A DNA stretch of 64,000 bases from Norana najaformis. Lineage: Eukaryota > Annelida > Clitellata > Crassiclitellata > Hormogastridae. The notes under the pieces were generated by a model. That model was not told the origin of the DNA and searched no databases. It saw only the letters and a list, made by a program, of their open reading frames with translations. This document shows, piece after piece, positions 22,421-35,229 of the stretch. The stretch is from NCBI GenBank assembly GCA_964023275.1, contig OZ029927.1:5193715-5257714 (forward strand), written 5' to 3'. A program made the translations under genes and the position numbers. The first letter of the stretch is position 1. Each line of letters opens with the position of its first letter.

Positions 22421-22826
22421 CACTCTGTCCTGCTGAATGCAGTCTTCATGCTTGTGAGTGCTTTCTAGAGGAGACCTTCTCCAATTCTGCAAACAAGATT
22501 CAGCTTGGGACTGACTTGACATTCTGCTTGAACTTGAGCATTCTAATGTGGAGCATCTAGTGAGTACCATTGGAAGTTTATAAAAGGTGCTTTATTAATG
22601 ACCAGATTCTTTTGTACATTATATATCCATTTTGAGGATATGCACCTTTGTTTGAACTGTGGCATGAATATGGGCCAAAGGCTTGTTTCCTGGTTTGAGT
22701 CACTTGCTTCTGATTACTAAGGTTAACTTTGAGACATTAGTGTGTCAGACAGTGTGTTATTGTGACATTTGCCCTGCAGTTTTTCGTGGAATGAATAACT
22801 AAATTATGTGCATGCATTGCTTTTAG

Positions 22827-22945
22827 GCAAAAGAATTGGCTCCAGGAACAGAAATTGATGGTAGAAAAATTCGTGTCGACTATTCGGTCACCGACTTCAG
22901 TCCGAGTCCAAATGCAGCTGGATATGTGGGACGACCTGTGCACAG
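22827..22945 (+). CDS. tra2: TRA2 exon 6, end of the RRM
   Basis: The acceptor is CTTTTAG at 22820-22826 and the donor GTAGAC is at 22946. Encodes AKELAPGTEIDGRKIRVDYS, the last helix and strand of the RRM (compare DGRRIRVDFS in vertebrates), then a linker ending GYVGRPVH. It enters in phase 0 and leaves in phase 2. Confidence 0.95.
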
Positions 22946-23104
22946 GTAGACATGCTGAGCTATGGTGCCTGTAAGGATTTGAGCATGCACTTGGGCTTAG
23001 GGTGGGCATCCCTGTCGCTTGTGTATGTAGTTCAAACGTTGAGAAGATACCAGGATCTTTTCTTTTAAAAGCTTTTCTTAAAGGTCCTGTACCAAAACAT
23101 GCAT

Positions 23105-26100
23105 ACCATATTTTCCGGACTATAAGTTGCGGTTTTTTACATAAACTTCTGGGTGTGTGTCTTATTTAATGGTGTGACTTATGTGTGGAAATTTTATAAA
23201 TTTTTCAAAGTTTTCTGTATATAGTCGGCAGAGACCAAAGAGGAGGAGGTAATACAGGGATAGAGGAGATTGAAGGGAGAGGGAAGTCGGACGACGACAT
23301 TTTTCAACTCAGGAAGAGGATGAGAGTAGGTACTTGGAACGTGCGAAGTATGATACAACTGGGAAAAACCCAGGTTCTTGGTAAGGAGATGGAGAGATTG
23401 AGGTTGGAGGTATGTGGCTTGGCAGAGGTACGTTGGGGAGGCAGGGGACACTTCATAACGTCAGAGGGACATATGATTGTATATTCAGGAGAAGAGACTC
23501 AAGGACATGGAGGAGTAGGAGTTTGGATACAGAAAAACAGGATTAAGGCCCTAATTGGATATGAAACAATAAGCAGCAGAATTTTGGTGGTAAGATTAAA
23601 AGCAAAGCCAAGATGCATAAGCATGATACAGGTCTATGCGCCAACAACAGATGGAGAGGAAGATGAAGTTGAGGAGTTCTACCAGATGCTGGCAAAAGCG
23701 CGAAAAAACATTCCGAAAAGAGACATTACAGTGGTAATGGGAGATTTCAATGCTAAAGTGGGAAAAAGTAGAATAGAACCAGTGACGGGTGGAGAAGGAT
23801 TGGGGGAGATAAATGGGAGAGGGGAGAGGCTAATAGATTTCTGTATGGAACAGGAGTTGGGTCTGGCCAATACATGGTTTAAACAACATCCAAGGAGATT
23901 AAGTACTTGGACATCTCCGGACGGAAGAACAAAAAACCAGATTGATTACATAGGTATCGACCGGAAGTGGAAGACTTGCATCAACAAATGCAAGACATAC
24001 CCAGGTGCGGACTGCAATTCAGATCATAATTTGCTGGTGGCAACATTGAAGATCAGATTAGGAAGGAAAAAGCAGGAAGAGGTGATAAAAAGACTGAATG
24101 TAGAGGATCTAGCTGGAAACAAGGGATTCACCTATGAGATAGAAGTAGCAAACAGGTTCGAAGCTTTGAACACGGTAATAGAGGAAAGGTCACCCAACGA
24201 ATTGTGGAAGGAAACAAAAGACATACTTTTCACTACGGCCGAAGAAATAGTCGGTTACAAGAGGAGAGACAAAGGGAAGCCATGGATTACCAAAGAAACT
24301 GTTGACCTCATCAACAAGAAGCGTGAAGCCAAGCAAAAGGACAGAGAAGAGTATAAAGAACTGAAGGCGGAGGTACAGAGACATCTAAGAAACGACAAAC
24401 AGAAACAACTGGAGGAAGTGTGTGAAAAGGCGGAAATAGAGAACAAGAGGGGGAACAGTAGATATCTGTATAGAACAGTCAGGACAATTACAAACAAATT
24501 CCAGCCAAAAATATACTGCATACAGGCAGAAAATGGAGAATACATCACGGACACTGAAGGCATTGCTGAACGTTGGAGGCAGTACTGCGAAGAACTGTAC
24601 GATGACAAAGAGGTGAAGGAAGACACGAATGAATACGAGAGAGAGCCACCCCCTTTAAGATCAGAAGTAGCAAGAGCGATAAAACAGTGTGCGAACGGGA
24701 AATCAGCAGGGCCGGATGGAATACCTGCGGAACTGTTTAAATACGGAGGAGAAGGTACAGTAGACAGATTTCATCTTATATGCACAGCATTATGGGAAGA
24801 TGGAGAATGGCCAGAGGACTGGGCGGATTCAATTTTTGTACCCATACCAAAGAAAGGAGATGCCAGGCAATGTACAAAATATAGAACAGTGGCCTTGGTC
24901 GCACACGCAAGTAAGATTATATTGAGGATCATTTTGGAAAGAATAAGGAATCAGACGGAAGCAGAGGTGGCGGAAGAACAGGCGGGTTTTCGGAAGGCTA
25001 GAGGGACAAGAGACCAGATAACAAATCTGAGAATTGTTATGCAAAAGGCAAATGAACATCAACAACCTCTTTTCATGTGCTTTGTAGACTTCAAAAAAGC
25101 TTTTGACTCAATAGCACATGAAACATTATGGACAACAATGATAGAAATGGGATTTCCTGGACACATAATAAAGTTGTTATCCAAGTTGTACAAGAAACAA
25201 AACGCAAGGGTCAAAGTGGCAGGAACACTATCTGGAGAGTTCAGAGTCAGGAGAGGGGTGAGACAAGGATGCGTGTTGTCTCCAAGTTTATTTAACATTC
25301 TGGCGGAGAGGGTAATGAGAGAGGCTTTGGAGGGTTTTGACGGAGGAGTGCAGATAGGGGGAAGGCGGTTGACAAACTTAAGATACGCAGACGACATAGT
25401 ACTAATAACAGAATCTGAGAAGGAATTACAAACACTGGTTGAGAGATTAGACAGAGCAGGAAGGAAATATGGAATGCGGATTAACACGGATAAAACAAAG
25501 GTCATGACAACAGCAGAGACCAGGTGTCAGATCAGCATAGGTCAGGAAACAGTGGAGCAGGTGAATTCTTTCATGTACTTGGGCTCGAGGATCGACAGGG
25601 ACAGCGATTGTGGAGCAGAGATAAGGGTACGACTTGCAAAGGGATATGCAATGGCTGCAAATCTTAAAAGAATATGGAAAAGTCATGGCATATCACTGGT
25701 AACAAAGATGAGGCTCTTGATGACGTTAGTGTGGCCGGTGGCACTATACGGATGTGAGAGTTGGACTTTGAGGAAGGAGGAAGAGAGGAGGATAGAAGCG
25801 TTCGAGATGAAATGTCTAAGAATGATCATGCAAATATCGTGGATGGAAAAGCGGTCAAATGAATGGGTACTGGAAGCAGCTGGAGTAGAGAGGAATCTTC
25901 TGAAGACAGTAAGGAAAAGGAAATTGATCTATTTTGGCCACATCATGAGGAAGGAGGGAACATGCATCGAGAAGGAGATAATACAGGGCACAATACCGGG
26001 AGGACGGAAAAGAGGAAGACCGAGAATAAACTGGTTGGGCAACATCAGGGCATGGACTGGGCTGACAATGGAGGAGATGCTCAGGCTGGTGGAGGACAGA

Positions 26101-26799
26101 GGACAATGGAGGAACATTGTGCATGATGCGGCCGAATCTCGGAACGAGGATGGCTGAGAACGGAACGGAACGGAACAGACCAATGATGATTTAAATTAAT
26201 TCACATTTATCAAAAGTGGAATATACTTAGTGGAAGCAGTATTAAGCTTGCAGATGGCGTTCATACCGAACCGTGACGCCACTTGGATGCTAGCCCACCT
26301 TTTCCTCTGCCCTCAGCCTCCGCCGTGTGCTGCTACCTCTGCCTCTATATCTCCTATGCCTCCGCCTCTGCTTAAGAGGGGGTTCAGGAAACCACGCTGG
26401 ACCGTGCGGGGAGGCTAAAAATTTGCTGGTATTGATTCTTCCTATAGACTGCTGTCTTATATTATCACTGGATGCCTTCAGCTGGCTGGATTTACTTCTA
26501 GAACCAAGTAATTACTATCAAATCACAAATAACAAGAAATGTTGGAAATCTTTAATTCAAAAGTGCAAAAAAAAATAATTTTATTTCAACAAAGTTATGT
26601 TTGAGCAATTATTTGCTAATGATAGTCATGTATTTACTGCCATCGTTAGCAAATGTGCTTATACGCATTGTTACCAGAAATCTGTGTATGGGTGCGTCTT
26701 ATATACCAATGCCACCTATGCACTGACTACAAAAATTTTGCCGTTTTTGTGTCACTGTGTCTTATGCTAAGGTGCGACTTGTAGCCCGGAAAATATGGT
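23105..26799. mobile_element. DNA transposon with ACCATATTTTCCGG ends, split by a LINE
   Basis: The left end ACCATATTTTCCGGACTATA (23105 on) and the right end CCGGAAAATATGGT (26786-26799) are inverse. Subterminal words such as GCGACTTGTAG and GTGTGACTTATG are those of a widespread animal family that begins with TTTTCCGGACTATAAG. Without the LINE the element would be well under 1 kb and non-autonomous. No target duplication could be fixed. Confidence 0.6.
23225..26185 (+). mobile_element. full-length RTE-like LINE with one unbroken frame
   Basis: The frame 23320-26157 codes for 945 residues without a stop. Endonuclease blocks: GTWNVRSM, LAEVRW, QVYAPTTDG, GDFNAKVG, NTWF, QIDYIGIDR and NSDHNLLVA (residues about 1-250). 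RT blocks: KIILRIILERI, EEQAGFRKARGTRDQ, FVDFKKAFDS (motif A), GVRQGCVLSPSLFN (motif B) and RYADDIVLI (motif C, residues about 460-720). C-terminal part: ALYGCESWTLRKEEERRIEA, KLIYFGHIMRKE and GRKRGRPRINW. The ATG is the first in frame and begins directly at the endonuclease. The 3' tail has GGAAC repeats (26158-26178). All catalytic motifs are present, so it may be recent or active. Lies in TRA2 intron 6. Confidence 0.9.
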
Positions 26800-27970
26800 G
26801 AATACTGGACAGTGGACTCTGTTAAGAAAACAGGAAGGCCTTGCTTCACCCTTACGGTTGAACTGTTCAAGTGACAAACTACCATAAAATTCCTTGGATC
26901 CTGATTTCTGTGGCCAAAGATGAAGTTCTACGTCGTTTTTATTGATTCCCTGCTGATCAGGCCAATGAGTTGGTTGGTGAAAAGTATCAAATTGCACTCA
27001 GCAGTGTCCTGTTTAGTACCCAGATGGATGATGTTTGTGAGTGGTATAGCATTGGTGCTATTTATAGTTTAGTCAGTCAACCTCTAAGGGAATGGAAGGT
27101 GGTGCCTTTTGTGTTGGTTTGCTGCTGTTGCTGTTTGCAATATGCTAACTTGATTCATTTGACAGCCTACATACTGAGTGAGGCCACATAATAAATGAGC
27201 TATTATATCAGTACTTAGTCTTTGGGCCACTTTGTAACTCTTTATTACTTGCTTTAAAATGAAGAGTCCAAGTTCAAGCATCCTTTGCAATGTCCACTTT
27301 TGTAGGGACCTTGAGCAGTTAGTAGACAGTATGGGTCAAGTTGTCCCATGTTCCATGGACACAGGGATATGTGGGTGTGCCTCTGGTGTGGGACACCACC
27401 CCAATTCCGCTTTCTGGCAAAACTTTTCTCTTTTGCCAGGGCTGAACTTTGAGAACTTCTGAATAGATATCTTGAAAAGGCACTATATAAATGCTCTGAA
27501 TGAATGCATTGTAGGAACTGCAATTTACTAACACCATTCACTCCTGCTGGTACCAACTTGTGGTAAAAATCTACAGAAACTTGTGCACAAGCAAATCTGC
27601 TACTCAGTATCTGCTGAGCAGGCATAATTGTTTGATCATATGGCAAGTGTGATGCTTATTTGGCTAACATGTAACTTCACTGAATGGTGGCATTACCAAG
27701 CGTAAAATGCCACTGGTTAATGTAACATATGGTCTGAGCTATAAGCAATTGGCTGGGTTGAACAGCTGACATTACGCAGTCACTGGCCATTGACCATGGC
27801 TGGGAATCTAAGGTTGTCACGTGTCTGACTAAATAGGTTCTGTAGTGACACTGCATAAATTTTAACATTTCCTGTGTGCAGTAGCACAACCATTAGGTGG
27901 TGGGTAAGTGTTGTAGGGGTTGCTTTGATGTTATTTGGTGCATAATTCACACATTTGCTGATGTTTTTAG
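26800..27970. other. TRA2 intron 6, LINE 3' tail remnant
   Basis: 27410-27500 ends in AAGGCACTATATAAATGCTC, the 3' end typical of CR1/L2-like LINEs (+ strand). The preceding 150 bases may belong to it. Otherwise nothing recognised. Confidence 0.3.
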
Positions 27971-28112
27971 TCAGCCATACCAGAGTCCACCTGATCTCTA
28001 CCATCGTTCTGCTCGACGTTCTCCTCCTCCCTACTCCTTGCGTGACCGTCTTCATGGAACTGGATCGCGCAACTACCGAGGTCGCTCACGTTCATACAGT
28101 CCTTGTAAGTGA
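27971..28112 (+). CDS. tra2: TRA2 exon 7, C-terminal RS tail
   Basis: The acceptor is TTTTTAG. Encodes QPYQSPPDLYHRSARRSPPP, then RGRSRSYSP, the usual TRA2 C-terminal signature. Read through, it ends in Cys-Lys and TGA at 28110-28112. A good donor, GTAAGT, starts at 28105 in phase 1, so the real transcript may splice once more and swap the last two residues for a short terminal exon that I could not place. Confidence 0.85.
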
Positions 28113-31100
28113 ACAGTTTTCTGCTATTAGTTTGTTGTGTTGTGGCCTGTGTTGACTTCTATGATAGGAGGTTTAACAAAGATTTCTGAATAACTTTATA
28201 ATTTGTTTGGAATCTTTTCATTATCATTGTAGATATAGTTGCAGTTGTGTTATATCATTTTTTGGTTACTTCTAGTGGTTAGTTAGCAACTAAGCAGATA
28301 GCAACTTAGTTTCCTTACATGATGATAGAAGGACAGCAGACAGGCAGAGAAACTACTACACAATGTTGTAGGCTTTTATCTATCAAAGCATGACAGTCAT
28401 TCAGGCTTCAGCAGTTAAATCATATTACAGATTTAAATACTGGTACACAAGGTTGACAACTTGACATGTAATCTCCTAGTATACAGTTACCAATTTAGTG
28501 CCAGTAGTCTTTTAGTATACTCTGTCGAAAGTGGCTTTTACATTTCTGTTCATGAACAGAGTTGATCCCAAGTTCCACATAATGTACAGGTAGACTGAAG
28601 AGGTTTTTATTATTCTTATGCAGACAAGTGCTAAGCTATGGAGCAATCTAAATCTAAAACTAGTCATTAGAAAGGATCTTGCCATTGCTCAACGCTCAAC
28701 ACACTGAAATTAAGTGTTCTAGTGAGGTTCACTTGGCTGTTACGTTATGTAGGGGCCTAATGCTGTTACATAAATAGAAAGCTGTTACAGTATATTAAAA
28801 ATGATGAGGCACTATAATTTGAACTGCACAACATCGGACTACAATTAATTGCATATGGATTAATTATCCTTATGATAGCTCTGTAGTTGTTAAACTTATT
28901 TCTGGCTAAACATATTCTACATGTTACATTTTCAACCTGTCATAAACATTTAGTTTCAGGACTTGCCCGCGAGACCTCAACAGGTCAGACCAAGATGAGA
29001 CCCAAGATGTCCTGCCCCGAGACCAAGACACTGGTCAATATGTCCAAGATGAGACATTAGGTATGTCTCAAGACTGAGACGTCGAGAGACTACATCCCTG
29101 GAGATGCTTAGTAGAGCATTATAGACAGTTTAATCCTTCCTAAATGGATTGAAAAGGCAGTTTAAATGAGCCTGAATTCATTTGCTAATATGGTGTCCAC
29201 TGTCTGGTATGCTTGGGGGTGATAGTGGAAATTTATATAACACCACTTCAAGAGAAACTAATCAGAGGCGCTCTCTACGCTGCCTAAATGATGTTAAATG
29301 TCGTTAACAACAGAAGTTCCTCAGTTAGGAAGCGGTGCTCTGATAACTAGAAGTCACCATTTTTGGGCTTTCACACACACAGCCCAATCAACAGATTCTG
29401 ATCCAAAGTTGAGAGATGATGTGTTCAGATTTCCCGGGCCATGCTGCACTGAGGATGAGAAATGACGACGGACAAACGTACTCTACTGCAGGAGCATATG
29501 GTTGCCTCACCATTCAGCAGTCCCTTGCAGTTGGTAGATGATGCAGTGTCCCGACATCTCGCAAATTAGCAAGTTGGCACTTGACATGCATTTGATTGGT
29601 CATAGCATCTTTCCGTGGTTGCCAGTTGATGCCACTCCAAAGCCTCTTCTCTCCATTTCTTCATAGAATCCAAGATTTTCTCAGTTGCAGACAGCCTACA
29701 GGTCCCTAAGTCTGAGGCTCAACTGTTCAGCTGGGAACTGAATGATAGACAGGTCCAGTGACGGCAAGGTATCACATTTGATGAAACACCATCCAAAACA
29801 TATGAAAACCATGCGGGCATCAAGAAAAACTCTCCAAAATGCAGCAAGTGTTACAGTAGAAATCTGAACATATGACAACTGCCATGCAGTTGAAAGATAA
29901 TTAGTAGAGTGACTAGACTATATGTGCAACAGCAGAACCTAGAAACAATACTGGTTTTAATCTTCTCAGCAGGTCTATTTAATTTCAGAATTGGTTTTGT
30001 GTTTCATCAAATTTGTTTCCTGGGGCTTAGCTGGCATCGCCTCCTGATTAGACATCTATCTTGGAGGAGTGCTGCATAACTGATCTGAACGAATAAATGA
30101 ATGAAATTGTCAATTTCATTGTAGGTCGCTTCTAACCTCCAAAGTTGGTGTTTTGGTAGCAAAGTAATGAGAGAAGCTGGAATCGCAAATTCCAAGGCCT
30201 TCATCTGTTATATAGTGCTTATAAAAGAAGAACATTCATGAAAGTTGTGTTATGCCAGAATTTTGTTTCCTATTAAGTGTTAAGTGTTCAAGTGAGGTTC
30301 ACTTGTACAACAATACTTTCTATTATAGCAGTGCTTGCATATCTCCAGTAGATTTTGTGTATACGTTGATGTTTAAATGGAAGTTTCTGTGGGTTACTGA
30401 CAATCAATTCATGCCACCCACTGTAGTACAAGGTATCAATGCAATGAACATTCAGAATCAGTGGGGACCAGTTAGTTGGATGCACATTTTGGCTCATTTA
30501 AATTCTCATGGACACTTGGCAAATAAGGCTAACAAGTCTAAAATTATTGTGAAACAGAGTACTTGTACCTGTGCAAAAGTGCTCAAATTTGCACTACAAT
30601 TTATTTATTGTTTATGTGACCACCACTTTAAAAAAGGCATTTGAGATTGTCAGAAATTTGTTAGTACATTACAGGTGCAACAAGTTAAAAGCATTGTTTT
30701 GCTAATAGCAGGAACTTGTATTTTAAATTGAAGAGAACATCAATCTTAATCCAAAGCAACACTTGATCTGCTGCTTCTGAATTTAGAGATGTGCTTGTTT
30801 TTTTTATAATTCACTTGCTCCAATGCCTACAAGAGTTCAGTTGTTTTGCATTCAACTTATTTCCTAACACATTATTTTTGTGCTTTGATAGGTATGCAGC
30901 TTCAAAACAGGGTTGACACAAAGTGTGTGTCTGGCACCAGGCAATTTAAAAAGAAACAAAGGCCTGCCAAAGTCCTGCTGTGTCACATAAAAGACATCAC
31001 CTTTACCTCTAGGATGGTTAAACTGATCAGAATAATAGAGAGATTTCATATGCTATACAAAAGTCAAGCAGCAAATACATTAGTTTTTTTACTTTTTAAA

Positions 31101-33211
31101 AACTGATCAAACAAATAGTAAATTTCCAACAGAGTGACACATAATAAAGCACACAAGAATCTTGACAAAATCTAATCCGCATTAAAATCAAATAGACGCT
31201 TCAAAATAGATTTTGTTAACAAGGGATTGCTATTTATCTTCCAGCAAACCCTCCATTCCTAAAGGTAATCCTATAGAAATTGCTAAAACGAACAAATAGA
31301 TAACTTGTCTTACATCAAGAGCAGACATATATTTATGTAGCAGATTCAGTACATGTATATACTGATATACATATACAAAAATACACAATTAGAACAAAAC
31401 ATGCCATTATGTTCTCTGAAAACTAGAATGAATTGTGAAATCTCAGTTTAAACAGTGGCCAGTAACTAACGTGCTACTGTTAATACCATAACCTGATGAT
31501 GTTGCGTTTTGTATAAGAGGAAGCAATTGTGTAAAAACTGAAGAAGGTATCAGTAGACCCTATGTTAACAGACACTGCAGTGTAATCACAATGACTCCAG
31601 AAAGCAATCAGCAGTAATTACATCTGATAATTTCTTCATTCCTACAGTTTATCTGTGGTTACTCAAACACTTGAGCACAAGTGCAATTTTAGCAACCAAA
31701 TTCTACTCCTAACACCAATTTAAAATGGCTCTTTTTAAAGCAGTTCAGCTGAACGAATCATGTAACTTCAGCAAAAGAACAAACCTCTGTCCTCAAAACT
31801 TTTACAGTCCAAACCATATCTTTTCAGTTGGTTGAACACTGACAAGTTTCACACGATGAATTTAAAAGTTGAAAGGGAAACTCCTGTGCTATGAAATTAT
31901 TTATTATTGTAACTTAAAGTCCACAAATCTGTTTTACAGTTTTGAATGGTCTTAACTCAGAACTCTGGCTGTAGCTAATTTAATCAAACTAGAATGAATG
32001 GGCATCAGTTTCTGAGCATTAGTTAAAAGAAAACAAACTTAACAGCTGAAATGTAGATATCAGTTAAACCAGTGCGCAATTTCCAGTAGGAATGAGATGG
32101 AAGCCAGACTCTATAATTATGAATGTTTGGTTACACTATATAAAGGCAACTGTGAACACGAGTCCGTTGCAACAACAACCTGGTTTCTTTGGACAACTGG
32201 TTAGCAAGGGCTGCTGACCTCTGCAGTTTGTTGCAGGTCATGAAGATCAGCTCAATTCTTCAGCAGCAAGGCTCTGACTTGTCAGGATGATCCATGACTA
32301 CGCAGCATCAGGTTATGTAAGCGTAGGATTAGGAGTACGCGTGTTCCAGCATGCAACTGGACAATGATGCTGCCTGTGGTGCTTATGCTGATCAACAATG
32401 ACAGCGGCCAAACAACCTTCACAATTACTTACTGGGCAGCACTGAAATGACGTTTTAAACGACAGACCAATTTTGCACCAGTCAGAACAAAACGTATATT
32501 GGATTGGAGGATTGCAGAAGACAAAAATCGCATTTAGGTGAATGCATGCTGCCTCAAGTAACGTGGTGGATAGCAGGATTTTGATTAAAACAAATGAAAA
32601 AGGGCCTCAAACATTTCATTTTGGTTTCTAGTGGTCTGAAAAATTTCTAAACTTCATACAACTAAACCACATTTGAGTCTGTGATTCAAGGTAGCTGCAT
32701 CAAATCAAATGGGTAAATTGTCTTGTTCAGTGAGACACCCATCTCTTGTGACTCCTTGAAAATAAGAGTTCAGGACTTTTTTCAAGCTGAAGAATCACAG
32801 CCAATTAATGACCGATTATAAATCGGTCAAAACCAGTGCCACATGGTCTTGAGTAGTCAGTTTACATGTTTCAGATCAAACTTTGACAGTATGATGTCGA
32901 GTTTTGAAGCATTAACGAAGCTCATAATAGCTATGCACTGGTCAACTTATCATGAAGCGTAAATATGTGCTTCGTTAACATTCCAGTTATATGGTTAAAC
33001 AAAATTAATCCACCAAACGATCATCATCATGAATAGACACAGAAATGAAAAATCGGAATATTTTATGGACAGCATTTCCCAGTGCCACTAAAAATAAGTG
33101 CTCAACAATTTCCATTTGTAGACAGAAAGACCAAACAGGACCGAGAGCATATTCTAGAATGCTGAATGAAATAGGAAACATGCCATGGACCTACATAACA
33201 GTGAGCAACTG
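28113..33211. other. convergent 3' region between TRA2 and ERP44
   Basis: The two gene ends face each other here. A GAGAC-rich tract lies at 28975-29100. The stretch 29335-29440 resembles 55500-55575 (a dispersed repeat starting near GATAACTAGA). The rest is AT-rich unique-looking DNA without supported exons. For ERP44 (-) a possible poly(A) signal, AATAAA on the minus strand, lies at 31900-31905, so 31.9-33.2 kb may be its 3' UTR. An AATAAA at about 30094 (+) might serve TRA2. Both are weak inferences. Confidence 0.35.
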
Positions 33212-33400
33212 TCATAGCTCATCACGCAGTATAGTATACCTCGTCCTCGATGGTGCAAGCTTTCGAAAGAGGGATTCAGGTGGTGAAGTGGCATCAGCTT
33301 TTGCAGGCGGAGACCGAACACCCTCAGTTGAAGCATCTTGGTCAGGTTCTTTGGGGACATGACCAGTGGCCTGTGCAGGGCCATCATCTGCTGCTATCTT
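33212..33400 (-). CDS. erp44: ERP44 last coding exon, RDEL retrieval signal
   Basis: 63 codons ending in ESLFRKLAPSRTRYTILRDEL and TGA at 33214-33212. The C-terminal RDEL is the KDEL-receptor retrieval signal of ERp44. The acidic, proline-rich linker before it is longer than in human. The acceptor is TTATAG at 33406-33401. Confidence 0.95.
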   Translation of the reverse strand, partial: KIAADDGPAQATGHVPKEPDQDASTEGVRSPPAKADATSPPESLFRKLAPSRTRYTILRDEL

Positions 33401-35225
33401 CTATAACAGAAATCATGCGCTTCATTCATAAACTTGACCAACAACAGTCTGTGCTCCAGTTACTCCACTTGCCAAAGCAACTTCATTCTCTAGCACCATA
33501 TGTCAACCTCAACTTTGTGTGCCAAACATCCATCCCCACTGTCTTATCAACGCCATTGTGTTTGCACTTCAACTAAGATTTCCTTCAAACCCAGGGACCA
33601 CGCTGCTGAGAAGTTTCAATACAGGTATATAAACCATTACCTGTTTACTTCTCCATTTCTGTTGCATCATAATGGTTTCACTTATGTAATATACGCACCA
33701 CAATCAGAGGGACTCACTGGTGCTGCTGCGTTTGCATACTCTCTTGCCAATCAAATGCGTAGCATAACTATACACGGCATCCGCCTCAGAGAGGTTCTTA
33801 CATACATACATACACATCCATACATCAGATTTAAAAGCTAATTAGATTCCCATGTATCAAACTAAGCCAGAAAGACATGACTTCCTAAGTACTAGGCATG
33901 CAGACAGCATGTTACCAGGCTTGTCAGTTACCCTCTTGGTGATGTAACAGTTGTAAAGCAGCTGTTCACATGCCTCCTAAAATGGTACCAACTTATATAG
34001 TTTGGTGATACCAGCAATCAAACACATTACATGGCATCCATTTGACAGAATCAGACCTGTGATCATTAGATGACTAACATGCTACAGATGAAAACATAAG
34101 AGACACAAATTTGATCATACTGGTAATCATGGTGTCTAAAAACAACTCCTGGTAGTAGCTTATGCTGATTCTTCTCCTATCATTAATTGTAAGCATCACA
34201 AGTTTTGAGGTTCCTCTTCTTTCTTACACAGTTTAGAACTCTCCAAAAATATCACAGAGAGGTGATTACAGTGCAAATTGTTTAACACGAGCTGCAGGGA
34301 CTAGGGCGAGCAATTCGTATTGCTTGAATCAGTGGCAAAGCTGGGTATTTTTGTGCCCAGGATGAGTTGTGGCAATTGTTCACCTCTAATAGAAATGTTG
34401 AATTTTAACAAAAACTGCAATTAGATAAATGTTATGTTCAGCGTTAATCAATGTCATAATAATTATGACACCAAAAAACTGTTCTAGCCTTGACAGCTGC
34501 AAAGTCTGAGAACTTCATCAAAACTCATGAAAGCAGCTACCAATTCATTCTCAGTGGACAGAACAGTAAGGCTAACATTGTTAGTCATTCTTATGACATT
34601 GTAGACTGCAAATAGGATGTTTCACTGTGCTGAAACAATCTTCACAAGATCCTACTGAGACTGGCAATGTCAACAGAATCTGAAGGGCTGCGGCCAAAGT
34701 CTTGTAGGCCTCTAGTCTCTGACAAAATGTACTTGAGCAGTACAGTAGACAATAATCCAAACTTTCACCAAAACTTTCTCTAGATGGAAGTGATTATCCA
34801 TATAATCCTGGTACAGTTCCAATCAGATCTTTTGAGTCATGCCATGCTAGACTGATACATTTAGTTAGGAGTTTGATCCGCTGTTCAAGATTTTGAGGAT
34901 TCAGCTGATTCATCATAGACAGAAACAAATGGAAAAGAAGGATTCGTGTGGCTGACCCCTCTCCTAGGAGGGATTAATTCCATCCAGAAGGAAGAAGAAT
35001 CATAGATTCATCATTACAAAGAAAACCAAAGCGGCACTCCAATTGTAATTTTGCAGTTTCCTAAACTGAGCTCTGCTTAGTTTTCTCTTGCTTCATTTTT
35101 GATAAAAGCAAGCAATATGCACAAAGTGATGGGGAAAAAATGCAGGATATTAAAATTGGATATTACATTTTACAAACATTCCACTATTTTATGACTCAGT
35201 GTTACTGCCTATGCCATCTCCTATG
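33401..35225. other. ERP44 intron, nothing certain
   Basis: 34905-34985 reads KWKRRIRVADPSPRRD on the + strand, reminiscent of LINE 3' ends. No other signature seen. Confidence 0.25.
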
Positions 35226-35229
35226 CTGA

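Larger units (their letters stand above)
5692..28112 (+). other. tra2: transformer-2 (TRA2) homologue, whole-gene model
   Basis: SR-like splicing regulator of the nucleus; the TRA2 family binds GAA-rich exonic enhancers and promotes exon inclusion. Proposed exons: 5692-5712, 9232-9362, 14457-14558, 16203-16284, 19095-19280, 22827-22945 and 27971-28112. Codon phase agrees at all six junctions (0, 2, 2, 0, 0, 2), giving 260 codons against roughly 280 in vertebrates. Residues 8-112 form an RS-type N-terminal domain. Residues about 118-196 are one RRM with RNP2 LGVFGL and RNP1 RGFAFVYM. The rest is a proline/arginine/serine tail ending SRSYSPCK. All introns are GT-AG except the second, which is GC-AG. 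The RRM exons are certain. Exon 1 and the exact C-terminus are inferred. Introns carry many transposons. Confidence 0.9.

Noticed and set aside
24190-26183. Many minus-strand frames across the two large LINEs.
   Set aside because: Shadows of purine-rich LINE coding sequence; none has a family signature.
30838-31106. Possible terminal TRA2 exon starting GTATGCAGCTTC.
   Set aside because: It would fit phase 1 but encodes a long non-RS sequence unlike any TRA2 C-terminus.
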